A DNA stretch of 64,000 bases from Microbacterium helvum (GTDB lineage: Bacteria; Actinomycetota; Actinomycetes; Actinomycetales; Microbacteriaceae). The notes beneath the pieces were generated by a model, which worked only from the letters and a program-made list of their open reading frames with translations, was not told where the DNA came from and did no database searches. Made by a program: the position numbers and the translations under genes. The first letter of the stretch is position 1. Every line of letters starts with the position of its first letter. The DNA lies in contig NZ_JACXZS010000001.1 in assembly GCF_014779795.1 (NCBI RefSeq), forward strand, positions 124,001 to 188,000, written 5' to 3'. This document shows, piece after piece, positions 51,739-60,374 of this stretch.

Positions 51739-51761
51739 GTGCTGTACGGGTCGTACAGCAC
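51739..51761. promoter_or_regulatory. PucR operator, perfect palindrome
   Basis: Arms GTGCTGTACG and CGTACAGCAC flank GGT, 23 bases in all. It lies 64 bases upstream of the gabT ATG and 19 bases upstream of the pucR ATG, overlapping the likely pucR promoter. Confidence 0.82.
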
Positions 51762-51779
51762 GGCACGTACACTCGCAGC

Positions 51780-53327
51780 ATGGACGCCGACGACGCCCCC
51801 ACGCTGCGCGCACTCCTGGCGCGCCGCGACCTGAGCCTCTCGCTGGCGGTCGACGACGTCGACCCGGCGGCGCTGGACCGCGCGATCCGCTGGGTGCACA
51901 GCTCGGACCTCGCCGACCCGACGCCGTTCCTGTCGGAAGGGCTCGTGCTGCTCACGACGGGCACGCAGTTCCCGGACGGGTCCGCCGACGATGCAGGGAC
52001 GAGCGACGCGGCGGAGGTGTACCGCGCGTACGTGCACCGGCTGGCGGCTCGAGGCGTCGTCGGCCTGGGGTTCGGCACGGAAGTCGTGCGTGACGGCATC
52101 CCTCCCGCCCTCGTCGACGCGTGCCGCGACGAACGGATGCCCCTGTTCGAGGTTCCTTATCGCACCCCGTTCATCGCCGTCGCGCGGGCGAACGCCGAGG
52201 CGATCGCGGCCGAGGCCTACGCCCGGCGCAGCTGGGCGCTCGCGGCGCAGCGGGCGATCGCCCTCGCGGCGCTGCGGCCCGACGGCCTCGGCGCCACCGT
52301 CGCCGAGCTCGCCAAGCAGCTCGACACGTGGGTGGGAATGTTCGACGCGGCGGGCGAGCCGGCGCGCGAGCATCCGCTCGGCGGACTCGCCCCCGAGACC
52401 GCGGCGGCGCTGCAGCGCGAGGTCACCGCGGTGCTGCACCGAGGCGCCCGCGCCGGTTCGTCGCTGCGCATCGGCGACACCCCCTTCACGCTGCAGACGC
52501 TCGGCCGCGGCGGGCATCTGCGCGGCGTGATCGCGATCGCCGCGGGCGACCTCGACCAGGAGGGACGCGTCGTCGTGACCTCGGTCATCGCCATGGCCGG
52601 CCTCGCGCTGGAGCAGCAGCAGGGTCTCGTGCGAGCGCGCAGCGCGCTGCGCGCAGGGCTCGTGCAGTCGCTCCTGACCGGCGATCCGGCGCTCGCGCGG
52701 CGCACCTCGCGTGAGCTGTGGGGTCCGCTCCCGGCCGCGCCGGTGACCGTCGGATTGACGGATGCCGCGTCCGCCCGCGTCGACGGCATCGCCGAGCTGC
52801 TCGAGCTGTGGGCCGACGAGCGCCGCGGCGCCCTGTTCTTCGGGCGCGCCGACGACGGACTCGTTCTGGTCGTTCCCGCCGGCGACCTGTCGGCGCTGCG
52901 CGACCTCGCCGACCGGTTCGACCTGAGGATCGGCCTCTCCGACCCGACCGGGTACGACGGCTTCGCCGCGGCCGTCGGCCAGGCCCGCGTCGCCCGCGAC
53001 CGCGGGATCGGCCCCCTCACCGCGTTCGCCGACGTGTCGCGCGCCGGCGTGCTGTCCGCCTTCACCGACGAGGCGCGCTCGCTCGCGCGCGCCGAACTCG
53101 CACCGCTGTACGAGCACGACGCTGGACAGGGCACGCACCTCGTCGACACCCTGCAGGTGTGGCTCGACGAGGACTGCTCCCACGAGGCCACCGCCCAGGC
53201 GCTGGGCGTGCACCGCCATACCGTGCGCACCCGGCTGGCGCTCGTCGAGCGCGTGCTGGGCCGCGACCTGTCGTCGTTCGCGACCCGCGCCGAGCTGTGG
53301 GCCGCGCTGCGCGCGCTCGACGCCTGA
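51780..53327 (+). CDS. PucR-family regulator of polyamine/GABA genes
   Basis: Transcription regulator, 515 aa. An N-terminal PucR-like purine-catabolism domain (about 5-150), a central GGDEF-like region and the C-terminal HTH_30 helix-turn-helix (DTLQVWLDEDCSHEATAQALGVHRHTVRTRLALVERVLG) are visible. GABA-responsive PucR-type activators are known in actinobacteria, so a GABA or putrescine signal is plausible. The palindrome between it and gabT is the likely operator for both. Confidence 0.88.
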   Translation: MDADDAPTLRALLARRDLSLSLAVDDVDPAALDRAIRWVHSSDLADPTPFLSEGLVLLTTGTQFPDGSADDAGTSDAAEVYRAYVHRLAARGVVGLGFGTEVVRDGIPPALVDACRDERMPLFEVPYRTPFIAVARANAEAIAAEAYARRSWALAAQRAIALAALRPDGLGATVAELAKQLDTWVGMFDAAGEPAREHPLGGLAPETAAALQREVTAVLHRGARAGSSLRIGDTPFTLQTLGRGGHLRGVIAIAAGDLDQEGRVVVTSVIAMAGLALEQQQGLVRARSALRAGLVQSLLTGDPALARRTSRELWGPLPAAPVTVGLTDAASARVDGIAELLELWADERRGALFFGRADDGLVLVVPAGDLSALRDLADRFDLRIGLSDPTGYDGFAAAVGQARVARDRGIGPLTAFADVSRAGVLSAFTDEARSLARAELAPLYEHDAGQGTHLVDTLQVWLDEDCSHEATAQALGVHRHTVRTRLALVERVLGRDLSSFATRAELWAALRALDA

Positions 53328-53407
53328 CGATCCGCACGCACCCGTGCGCACTGGCGGCTGAGCGCATTCGGTCGCCTCGCCGGTGCCGGGCATGCCGAAA
53401 ACCCAGA

Positions 53408-53447
53408 TGAACTTCCCGTTCACAGAGCCCGAATGAACTTCCGTTCA
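53408..53447 (-). repeat. Two reverse copies of the 26-bp-period palindrome, second locus
   Basis: TGAACTTCCCGTTCA at 53408 and TGAACTTCCGTTCA at 53434 start 26 bases apart; the second lacks one C. Like the pair at 16440, the rightmost copy runs into CACACAGCC. Confidence 0.8.
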
Positions 53448-53612
53448 CACAGCCCTGGGCCGCTCTCAGGGCGTTCAGGTGGCGCAGATAGCTGCGTCCC
53501 GCCCGCCCAAGCGACCATCCGCGCCACCCGAACGCGAGACCCCCTCACGCCCCGAGGCTCAGGTGCCGCAAAGTGCGGCATCGAGGCCTCTGGTCATCGG
53601 CCAGACCCTGTG

Positions 53613-53627
53613 TGAACGGGAAGTTCA
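53613..53627 (+). repeat. Forward copy of the palindrome, second locus
   Basis: TGAACGGGAAGTTCA, preceded by TG, is identical to units 7 and 8 of the array at 16506-16710. It lies about 165 bases right of the reverse pair. Confidence 0.8.
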
Positions 53628-53727
53628 CCGCCGACAGAGAGGGGGCGCGCACGGAGGGTCCGGCCGCGCCGACATTCGCAACACTCCGTGTCAGCGACCG
53701 CGCGAGCCGGCGCGGCAGGATGAGCGC

Positions 53728-55119
53728 ATGACCGAAAGCACGGTGCCCAACGGCGACGTGTCGTGGTGGTGGCGCAGCCTCGGCGGCACGCCCGCGCCGC
53801 GCGACCCGCTGCCGGGTGACCTGGATGCGGACGTCGCGGTCGTCGGTGCGGGCTACACCGGACTGTGGACGGCGTACTACCTGAAGCGCGCACAGCCTGA
53901 CCTGCGCGTCGTCGTGCTCGAGCAGCGCTTCGCAGGCTTCGGCGCCTCGGGACGCAACGGCGGCTGGCTCACCAACTCGGTCACCGGCGGACGCGAGGGG
54001 TACGCGGCCTCGCACGGCCGTGACGCGGCGATCGCGCAGCAGCGGGCGCTCAACGACGCCGTCGACGAGGTGATCGCCGTCGCCGCGCGCGAGGGCATCG
54101 ACGCCGACATCGTGAAGGGCGGCGAGCTCGAGGTCGCGCGCAGGCCCGCACAGCTCGCGCGGCTGCAGGCCTTCGCTGCTGCCGAGCGGGCCTGGCCGCA
54201 CACCGATGTGGAGACGATGGATGCCGGGGCCACCGCATCCAGGATCCGCATCGCCGGCGCACTCGGCGCCGTGTGGCACCCGCATTGCGCGCGGGTGCAC
54301 CCGGCGAAGCTCGTACAGGGGCTCGCCCATGCGGTCGAGCGGATGGGCGTCACGATCCACGAGCAGACCCGGGTGATCGGGATCGCACCGGGGCGCGCGG
54401 TGACCGACCGCGGCACCGTGCACGCGACGCACGTGCTGCGCGCCACCGAGGGCTTCACCGCCGACCTGCGCGGCGAGCACCGCACGTGGCTGCCGATGAA
54501 CTCGTCGATGATCGTCACCGAGCCGCTGCCCTCGGGATTCTGGGATGCCGTCGGCTGGGGCGCGCACGACACCCTGGGCGACTTCGCCCACGTGTACATG
54601 TACGCGCAGCGCACCGCCGACGACCGCATCGCCTTCGGCGGCCGCGGCGTGCCGTATCGCTACGGCTCGCACGTCGACACCGACGGCGCGACCCAGCAGC
54701 GCACGATCGCCTCGCTCACCGGGCTGCTGCGGGAGTTCTTTCCGGATGCCGCGGACGTGGCGATCGCCCATGCCTGGGCCGGCGTGCTCGGAGTGCCGCG
54801 CGACTGGTCCGCTGCCGTCGTCCACGACCGCGCGTCCGGACTCGGCTGGGCGGGCGGCTACGTCGGCACCGGCGTCACGGCGACGAACCTCGCCGGGCGC
54901 ACGCTCGCCGACCTCGTCCTGGAGCGTGACACGGAGCTCACCCGCCTTCCCTGGGTCGGCCATCGCGCGAAGCGCTGGGAGGTCGAACCACTGCGGTGGA
55001 CTGCCGTGAACGCGATCTACGCGGCGTACCGGATGGCCGACCGGGCCGAGGCATCCACCCGCTCCTCACGCACCGCGTGGCCCGCCCACATCGCCGACTG
55101 GGTCGCGGGGCGCCACTGA
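53728..55119 (+). CDS. PuuB/DAO-type FAD-dependent oxidoreductase
   Basis: D-amino-acid-oxidase-fold flavoenzyme, 463 aa. The FAD motif ADVAVVGAGYTGLWTAYYLKR starts near residue 34, RFAGFGASGRNGGWLTN is the PuuB-type segment and GLGWAGGYVGTGVTATNLAGRTLADL closes the FAD site. Relatives oxidise gamma-glutamylputrescine, sarcosine or other secondary amines. Proximity to the putrescine/GABA genes makes an amine substrate likely, but no gamma-glutamylputrescine synthetase is seen here. Single gene with its own spacer. Confidence 0.87.
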   Translation: MTESTVPNGDVSWWWRSLGGTPAPRDPLPGDLDADVAVVGAGYTGLWTAYYLKRAQPDLRVVVLEQRFAGFGASGRNGGWLTNSVTGGREGYAASHGRDAAIAQQRALNDAVDEVIAVAAREGIDADIVKGGELEVARRPAQLARLQAFAAAERAWPHTDVETMDAGATASRIRIAGALGAVWHPHCARVHPAKLVQGLAHAVERMGVTIHEQTRVIGIAPGRAVTDRGTVHATHVLRATEGFTADLRGEHRTWLPMNSSMIVTEPLPSGFWDAVGWGAHDTLGDFAHVYMYAQRTADDRIAFGGRGVPYRYGSHVDTDGATQQRTIASLTGLLREFFPDAADVAIAHAWAGVLGVPRDWSAAVVHDRASGLGWAGGYVGTGVTATNLAGRTLADLVLERDTELTRLPWVGHRAKRWEVEPLRWTAVNAIYAAYRMADRAEASTRSSRTAWPAHIADWVAGRH

Positions 55120-55189
55120 GGGTCGCACCCCGCCGAGACCAGGAGATCTGGGCGCGGTGCGCCACGGCGCGGTCCCGGGCGACGGGGCC

Positions 55190-55549
55190 TCACTCGCGGA
55201 CGAGCGCCTCGATGAGTCCGGGGAACCGCTCGTCCAGCTCGGCCCGACGCAGCTGGATCGCGTGGGTGCGGCCGTTCACGATCGTCCGGGTGAGGCCCGC
55301 TTCGCGGAGTGTCTTGAAGTGGTGCGAGAGCGTCGACTTCTGGATGTCGAGACCCCAGACGTCGTAGCCCTTCGAGTGTGGCTCGCCGTCGGCGAGCACG
55401 CGCACGATGGCCAGGCGCGCCGGATCGGCGAGCGCTCGCAGCACTCCGACGAGGTCGACGTCGGCGATGTCGGGTGCCGGATACGGGTCGACAGCGGCGG
55501 CGGGCGGCTCGGCGGGCACTGCATCCTCCCACAATTGTTTGACGGTCAT
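55190..55549 (-). CDS. ArsR-family regulator
   Basis: Small winged-helix repressor, 119 aa. The HTH reads VLRALADPARLAIVRVLADGEPH and GLDIQKSTLSHHFKTLREAGLTRTIVNGRTHAIQL. No cysteine cluster for metals is seen, so an organic signal is more likely. It is divergent from the MFS exporter; the 24-base spacer contains ACGGTGACCGT (55563-55573) and two ATCGAAC-AT words, candidate operators. Confidence 0.9.
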   Translation of the reverse strand: MTVKQLWEDAVPAEPPAAAVDPYPAPDIADVDLVGVLRALADPARLAIVRVLADGEPHSKGYDVWGLDIQKSTLSHHFKTLREAGLTRTIVNGRTHAIQLRRAELDERFPGLIEALVRE

Positions 55550-55562
55550 CGAACGATGCTCT

Positions 55563-55573
55563 ACGGTGACCGT
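55563..55573. promoter_or_regulatory. Candidate ArsR operator
   Basis: ACGGTGACCGT has five-base inverted arms and abuts the exporter ATG at 55574. The very short divergent spacer suggests overlapping promoters and leaderless or near-leaderless transcripts. Confidence 0.45.
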
Positions 55574-56782
55574 ATGACCACGATCGAACAATCGTACCGC
55601 GGGGCCGTCGGCAGGCTCATCGTGCTCGCCGGCGCGACCTTCCTGGTGGGCACCAACGCCTTCGTCATCGCCGGACTGCTCCCCCGCATCGCCGGCTCGC
55701 TTCACACCACCGAGGGCGCGGTGAGCTACACCGTGACCGCCTACGCCCTCGTCGTCGCACTCGCCGCACCGGCTATCGCGATTCTGCTGCCCCGAGCCCC
55801 GCAGCGGGTGCTCATGGCGTGCGGTGCGCTGCTGTTCGCGGCGGGTGCCGCCATCACCGCCGTCGCCACGGGTATCGAGTGGTTCACCCTCGGGCGCATC
55901 GTCGCCGCGCTCGGCGGAGCGGCGCTCGTCCCGACCGCCACGGCCGTCGCCGCCCAGCTCGGGCCGGCGCAGCGCCGCGGCCGCTCGCTCGCGATCGTGG
56001 GTGCGGGCTTCACGCTCGCCACCGCGCTCGGCGCCCCGCTCGGCACAGCACTGGGCAGCGCCGTCGGGTGGCGCGCGCCCCTCGGGATCCTCGCCGCGGC
56101 CGGTCTGGTGTGGACGGCGCCCCTGTTCACGGCGTTCCGCCTGCCTGCCCGCGGCACGGCCGGAACCCTGCGCGAGCGCGTGGCGCCGCTCGCGGACTCC
56201 CGCGTCGTGCTCACGCTCGGCGCGGTGGTGCTCACCGTCGCCGCCTTCAACATCGTGTACATCTTCAGCGCCGCCGTCTCGGCGCCCGCCACCGGCGGCT
56301 CGGGCACGCAGCTGGCGACCCTTCTTCTCGTCTACGGCGCGGCAGGCGTGGTCGGCAACGCGCTCGCGGGCGGACTGACCGACCGGCTGGGCAGCCGCAC
56401 GGGGGCGCTCGCCGCGCTGGCCGTGCAGCTCGTCTGCCTCATCGCGATCGCTCCGCTGGAGGGCTCGTACGTCGGGCTGCTCGTCGCCTTCGCCGTGTGG
56501 GGAGCCGCGGCCTTCGCCATCACGATCCCGATCCAGCACCGCCTGGTGTCGCTCGCGCCCGCGTCCGCCGGATTCACGATGTCGTGGTTCTCGACGGCGA
56601 TGTACCTCGGCATCGCGATCGCGCCGCCGCTCGGCAACGCCGCGGACGCGGTGGGCGGCGCGGTGCTCATCCCCCTCGCCGGCGCACTCGCCACAGTCGC
56701 CGCGATCATCCTGTTCCTCGTGGCCTACCGCCGTCGCGCGACGCGCCCGGTGACCGCCGACGTGTCGCGCTCGGCGGCCTGA
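55574..56782 (+). CDS. MFS exporter, DHA1 type
   Basis: Twelve-helix major facilitator, 402 aa, of the arabinose-efflux/AraJ-like drug exporter group. The first helix reads VLAGATFLVGTNAFVIAGLLPRI, with the cytoplasmic loop RAPQRVLMACGALL after helix 2 and GAAGVVGNALAGGLTDRLGSRTGAL in the second half. It is controlled, in all likelihood, by the divergent ArsR repressor. Substrate unknown. Confidence 0.9.
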   Translation: MTTIEQSYRGAVGRLIVLAGATFLVGTNAFVIAGLLPRIAGSLHTTEGAVSYTVTAYALVVALAAPAIAILLPRAPQRVLMACGALLFAAGAAITAVATGIEWFTLGRIVAALGGAALVPTATAVAAQLGPAQRRGRSLAIVGAGFTLATALGAPLGTALGSAVGWRAPLGILAAAGLVWTAPLFTAFRLPARGTAGTLRERVAPLADSRVVLTLGAVVLTVAAFNIVYIFSAAVSAPATGGSGTQLATLLLVYGAAGVVGNALAGGLTDRLGSRTGALAALAVQLVCLIAIAPLEGSYVGLLVAFAVWGAAAFAITIPIQHRLVSLAPASAGFTMSWFSTAMYLGIAIAPPLGNAADAVGGAVLIPLAGALATVAAIILFLVAYRRRATRPVTADVSRSAA

Positions 56783-56865
56783 CGCCGGCGCCCCGCTGAC
56801 CGGGCCGGCGAACGGCCCGGGCCGCCGGTATCCGTCCCGAACGCCGGGCCGCTCGTTCGCCAGAT

Positions 56866-56928
56866 CAGGAGATCTCGCGCACACAGGACGATCCCCGCGA
56901 AATCGTCCTGTGGTCGCGGGATCTCCTG
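56866..56928. repeat. 27-base inverted repeat between convergent genes
   Basis: Arms 56866-56892 and 56902-56928 (CAGGAGATC...CACAGGACGAT) pair at 24 of 27 positions around a nine-base loop. It lies between the MFS exporter and ramB ends. It may be a bidirectional terminator, but lacks U-tracts and looks like a dispersed element. Confidence 0.82.
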
Positions 56929-56975
56929 TTCTCGGTGGCGGGCGAAGGCGATGGGCGCGGGCGGGGCCGCGAGGC

Positions 56976-58454
56976 TCAGCGGGGGGCGTGCGCCTCGAGG
57001 AACTCGTACAGGTCGGTCGTGTCGACGCCGGGGAACGAGCCGGTCGGCAGCGTCGCCAGCAGCGTGCGCGGCGTGCGGACGTTGGGCCACGACTGGTCGC
57101 GCCACGAGGATTCCAGGTCGGCGGGAGCGCGGCGGCAGCAGACCTCGACGGAGTGCTTGGAGACCCCGCGGTTCTGGGTGTCGCGGCCGAGGAACCACTT
57201 CGTGTCGTCGAAGCGCACGCCCACCGAGACCGAATGCGCGCCCTCGCTCGACATCTCGACGCGGGCGGTGCACCAGTACGTGCCGTTCCCGGTGTCGGTG
57301 TACTGGTAGTACGGGTTGAAGTGGTCGTCGACGTCGAACACGACCCGTGAGGTCCACTTGCGGCAGCACATCTGCCCCTCGATCGAGCCGAGGCGGTCGG
57401 TCGGGAAGTTCACGTCGTCGTTCTCGTAGACCTTCGTGATGACGCCCGACTCGTGCACCTTGAGGAAGTGCACCGGCAGCCCCAGGTGCACCGTCGCGAG
57501 GTTCGTGAACCGGTGCGCGGCGCTCTCGTACGACACGGAGTACGCGTCGCGCAGGTCCTCGATCGAGATGGCGCGGTCGTTCTTGGCGTCCTGGAGGAAC
57601 GGCACCGCGTGCGCCTCGGGGATGAGCAGCGCGCCGGTCAGGTAGTTGGTCTCGACGCGCTGACGCAGGAAGTCGGCGTACGACGTCGGCTCGCGGTGCC
57701 CGAGGATGCGGCTCGACAGCGCCTGCAGCACGGCCGTGCGCGGGTCGCCCTTGGCGGTGAGCCGGCTGGACAGATAGAGGCGTCCGTTCTTGATGTCGGC
57801 GACCGACCGGGTCGTCTGCGGCAGATCGGGCACGTAGTGCAGCGTGAAGCCGAGATGGGCGGCGATGTCGGATGCCGTGCGCTGGGTGAGCGGTCCGCCC
57901 GGGTGATCCACGGCGTCCAGGATGCGGCGGGCCTGCTCCTCCAGCTCGGGGAAGTAGTTGTTCTGCGTGCGCATGAGCTTGCGCAGCGCCACGTTCGCCC
58001 GCCGCGCCTCTTCGGGGGTCGCCGCGCGCTCGTCGCGCAGCCGCTCGATCTCTCCCTGCAGCGCGATCATCGCCTTGAGCGCCTCGGTCGGCACGGTCTT
58101 GCCGATGCGGAACGGCGGGATGCCGAGCGCCTGGAACGTCTGCCCGCGCATCGCGCGCTCGAGCGAGATCTCCAGAGTCGCCCGCTCGTCCAGGGGCTCG
58201 GACTCGAGGATCGCCTCGATCGAGGAGCCGAGGGCGCGGGCGATGGCCTGCAGCAGCGAGAGCTTCGGCTCGCGACGGCCGTTCTCGATCATCGACAGCT
58301 GGCTGGGGGCACGATCGACGGCCGCCGCGAGCTCTTCGAGAGTCATGCCGCGGTCGGTGCGCAGCTGCCGGATGCGGCGGCCGATGGTGAGGGGGTCCAC
58401 CTCTCCATCGTCGGGTTCTTCCGCTCGGCGATCCGCGGTCAACGTCGTCGTCAT
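56976..58454 (-). CDS. ramB: RamB-type regulator of acetate/glyoxylate metabolism
   Basis: Cytoplasmic regulator, 492 aa. XRE-type HTH at about 24-78 (IGRRIRQLRTDRGMTLEELAAAVDRAPSQLSMIENG), then an IrrE-like segment lacking HExxH, then the C-terminal DUF2083 domain with GQMCCRKWTSR and the paired cysteines EVCCRR. This is the RamB architecture; in Corynebacterium glutamicum RamB represses aceA and aceB. It is divergent from aceB here, so it probably regulates the glyoxylate cycle and itself. Confidence 0.93.
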   Translation of the reverse strand: MTTTLTADRRAEEPDDGEVDPLTIGRRIRQLRTDRGMTLEELAAAVDRAPSQLSMIENGRREPKLSLLQAIARALGSSIEAILESEPLDERATLEISLERAMRGQTFQALGIPPFRIGKTVPTEALKAMIALQGEIERLRDERAATPEEARRANVALRKLMRTQNNYFPELEEQARRILDAVDHPGGPLTQRTASDIAAHLGFTLHYVPDLPQTTRSVADIKNGRLYLSSRLTAKGDPRTAVLQALSSRILGHREPTSYADFLRQRVETNYLTGALLIPEAHAVPFLQDAKNDRAISIEDLRDAYSVSYESAAHRFTNLATVHLGLPVHFLKVHESGVITKVYENDDVNFPTDRLGSIEGQMCCRKWTSRVVFDVDDHFNPYYQYTDTGNGTYWCTARVEMSSEGAHSVSVGVRFDDTKWFLGRDTQNRGVSKHSVEVCCRRAPADLESSWRDQSWPNVRTPRTLLATLPTGSFPGVDTTDLYEFLEAHAPR

Positions 58455-58582
58455 GGGTCGATTCTGTCACGAAAACAGAAATCTGCCGAAACTTCACAGT
58501 CCATTTGGCCAGTCGAGCCCCCGAACTTCACCGGATAGTGGACACACGAACAACCCCGATCGATCCAGAAACGCGGATCACG

Positions 58583-58624
58583 GGGATGCCAGGACCCGGA
58601 CCACACGCCGGGACGAGGCATCCC
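58583..58624. promoter_or_regulatory. Hairpin in the aceB leader
   Basis: Arms GGGATGCC and GGCATCCC with inner pairing CCCGG/CCGGG lie 42 bases before the aceB ATG. It may be an aceB leader structure or terminator-like stem for antisense transcription. The rest of the 58455-58665 spacer holds AAACTTCAC-like words that could be RamB sites; no gene is seen. Confidence 0.5.
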
Positions 58625-58665
58625 TCCCCACTCGCAAAAGCAGTCGCTCACAGGAAGGCAGGGAC

Positions 58666-60330
58666 ATGACACCTGCAACCGCCACCCCGATGCGCATCCG
58701 CACCGGACCGATCCCCACCCAGACCCACCAGCCGATGCTCGAGATCGCCGGCCACCTGGGCCCGCGCTACGACGAGATCCTCACTCCTGAGGCCATCGTC
58801 TTCCTCACCGAGCTGCACCAGCGCTTCGGCGCCCGCCGCCACGACCGTCTCGCCGACCGCATGCGCCGTCGCTTCGAGATCGGCAACGGCCACGACCCGC
58901 AGTTCCGCGATGACACCCGCCACATCCGCGAGGACGCCACCTGGCAGGTCGCCGGCGCCGGTCCCGGCCTGGAAGACCGCCGCGTCGAGATCACCGGTCC
59001 GACGGACCCCAAGATGACGATCAACGCGCTGAACTCCGGCGCGAAGGTGTGGCTGGCCGACCAAGAGGACGCCACCAGCCCGACCTGGAAGAACGTCATC
59101 GAGGGCCAGCTGTCGCTGCGTGACGCGATCCGCGCCGAGCTCGAGTACACCAGCCCCGAAGGCAAGCGCTACGAGGTCACCGCGACCGAGACGCCCACGA
59201 TCGTCATGCGCCCGCGCGGCTGGCACCTGCCCGAGCAGCACCTGCGGTTCACCGACCGCACCGGCCGGACGCTGGCCGCGTCGGGCTCGCTCGTGGACTT
59301 CGGGCTGTACTTCTTCCACAACGCCGAGCAGCTCATCGCGAACGGCCGCGGCCCCTACTTCTACATCGCCAAGCTCGAGTCCAGCGAAGAGGCGAAGCTG
59401 TGGGACGACGTCTTCACGTTCAGCGAGCAGTACATCGGCATCCCGCACGGCACCATCCGCGCGACCGTGCTCATCGAGACGCTGCCTGCCGCGTTCGAGA
59501 TGGAGGAGATCCTCTTCGAGCTGCGCGATCACGCGGCGGGCCTGAACGCCGGCCGCTGGGACTACATCTTCTCGATCATCAAGAACTACCGCGGCCGCGG
59601 TGCCCGCTTCGTACTGCCGGACCGCAGCGAGGTGACGATGACAGTGCCGTTCATGCGGGCCTACACCGAGCTGCTCGTGCAGACCTGCCACAAGCGCGGC
59701 GCGTTCGCGATCGGCGGCATGAGCGCGTTCATCCCGAACCGCCGCGACCCCGAGGTGACCGCGCGGGCGTTCGAGAAGGTCGCCGCAGACAAGAAGCGCG
59801 AGGCCGGCGACGGCTTCGACGGCACCTGGGTGGCGCACCCCGACCTGATCCCCACCGCGCGCGCCGAGTTCGACGCCGTGCTGGGCGACCGCCCGAACCA
59901 GCTCGACCGCCAGCGACCCGAGGTGTCGGTGACGGCGGCCGACCTGATCGACGTGCACATCGGGCGCCCGATCACGGCGGCGGGCGTGCACGCCAACGTG
60001 TCGGTGGCGATCCGCTACCTCGAGGCGTGGCTGCGTGGCCTCGGCGCCGTCGCGATCGACAACCTCATGGAGGATGCCGCGACCGCCGAGATATCGCGGT
60101 CGCAGGTGTGGCAGTGGATCCACCAGGACCGCACCACAGACGACGGCACCCCGATCACCCGCGACTACGTCGAGGGCCTGATCGGCCAGGTGCTCGGCGA
60201 GGTCGAGCGCAACGACGGCGACCGGTTCGACGACGCGGCCGAGATCTTCCGCGAAGTCGCACTGGGCCAGGAGTTCCCGGCGTTCCTGACGCTCCCCGCA
60301 TACACCCGCTACCTGGCCGAGTCCGAGTGA
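58666..60330 (+). CDS. aceB: Malate synthase A
   Basis: Condenses glyoxylate and acetyl-CoA to malate, 554 aa, usual size for form A. Catalytic segments seen are VMRPRGWHLPEQHL (arginine), ATVLIETLPAAFEMEEILFELRDHAAGLNAGRWDYIFS (metal-binding Glu and Asp) and VDHIGRPIT-like DVHIGRPITAAGVHANV. ATG 58666 follows GGAAGGCAGGGAC. It is 45 bases upstream of aceA, so the two form the glyoxylate operon, divergent from ramB. Confidence 0.97.
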   Translation: MTPATATPMRIRTGPIPTQTHQPMLEIAGHLGPRYDEILTPEAIVFLTELHQRFGARRHDRLADRMRRRFEIGNGHDPQFRDDTRHIREDATWQVAGAGPGLEDRRVEITGPTDPKMTINALNSGAKVWLADQEDATSPTWKNVIEGQLSLRDAIRAELEYTSPEGKRYEVTATETPTIVMRPRGWHLPEQHLRFTDRTGRTLAASGSLVDFGLYFFHNAEQLIANGRGPYFYIAKLESSEEAKLWDDVFTFSEQYIGIPHGTIRATVLIETLPAAFEMEEILFELRDHAAGLNAGRWDYIFSIIKNYRGRGARFVLPDRSEVTMTVPFMRAYTELLVQTCHKRGAFAIGGMSAFIPNRRDPEVTARAFEKVAADKKREAGDGFDGTWVAHPDLIPTARAEFDAVLGDRPNQLDRQRPEVSVTAADLIDVHIGRPITAAGVHANVSVAIRYLEAWLRGLGAVAIDNLMEDAATAEISRSQVWQWIHQDRTTDDGTPITRDYVEGLIGQVLGEVERNDGDRFDDAAEIFREVALGQEFPAFLTLPAYTRYLAESE

Positions 60331-60374
60331 CCGACCGCACGAGACTGCACCGACGCAACGAGCAAGGAAGAGAC

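Larger units (their letters stand above)
53328..53727. other. 400-base spacer with the second set of 26-bp-period palindromes
   Basis: No gene seen. Two reverse units lie at 53408-53447 and one forward unit at 53613-53627. The 160 bases between them have no recognisable coding frame with a ribosome site. Confidence 0.7.

Noticed and set aside
53479..53727. N-terminal extension of the PuuB-like oxidase
   Set aside because: The frame is open, but it runs through the palindromic repeat. The ATG at 53728 follows a CAGGATGAG purine-containing stretch and gives a normal-length protein.
58451..58678. Small cysteine-containing protein in the ramB-aceB spacer
   Set aside because: It overlaps the ramB start and the aceB leader, has no ribosome site and matches no family I recognise.
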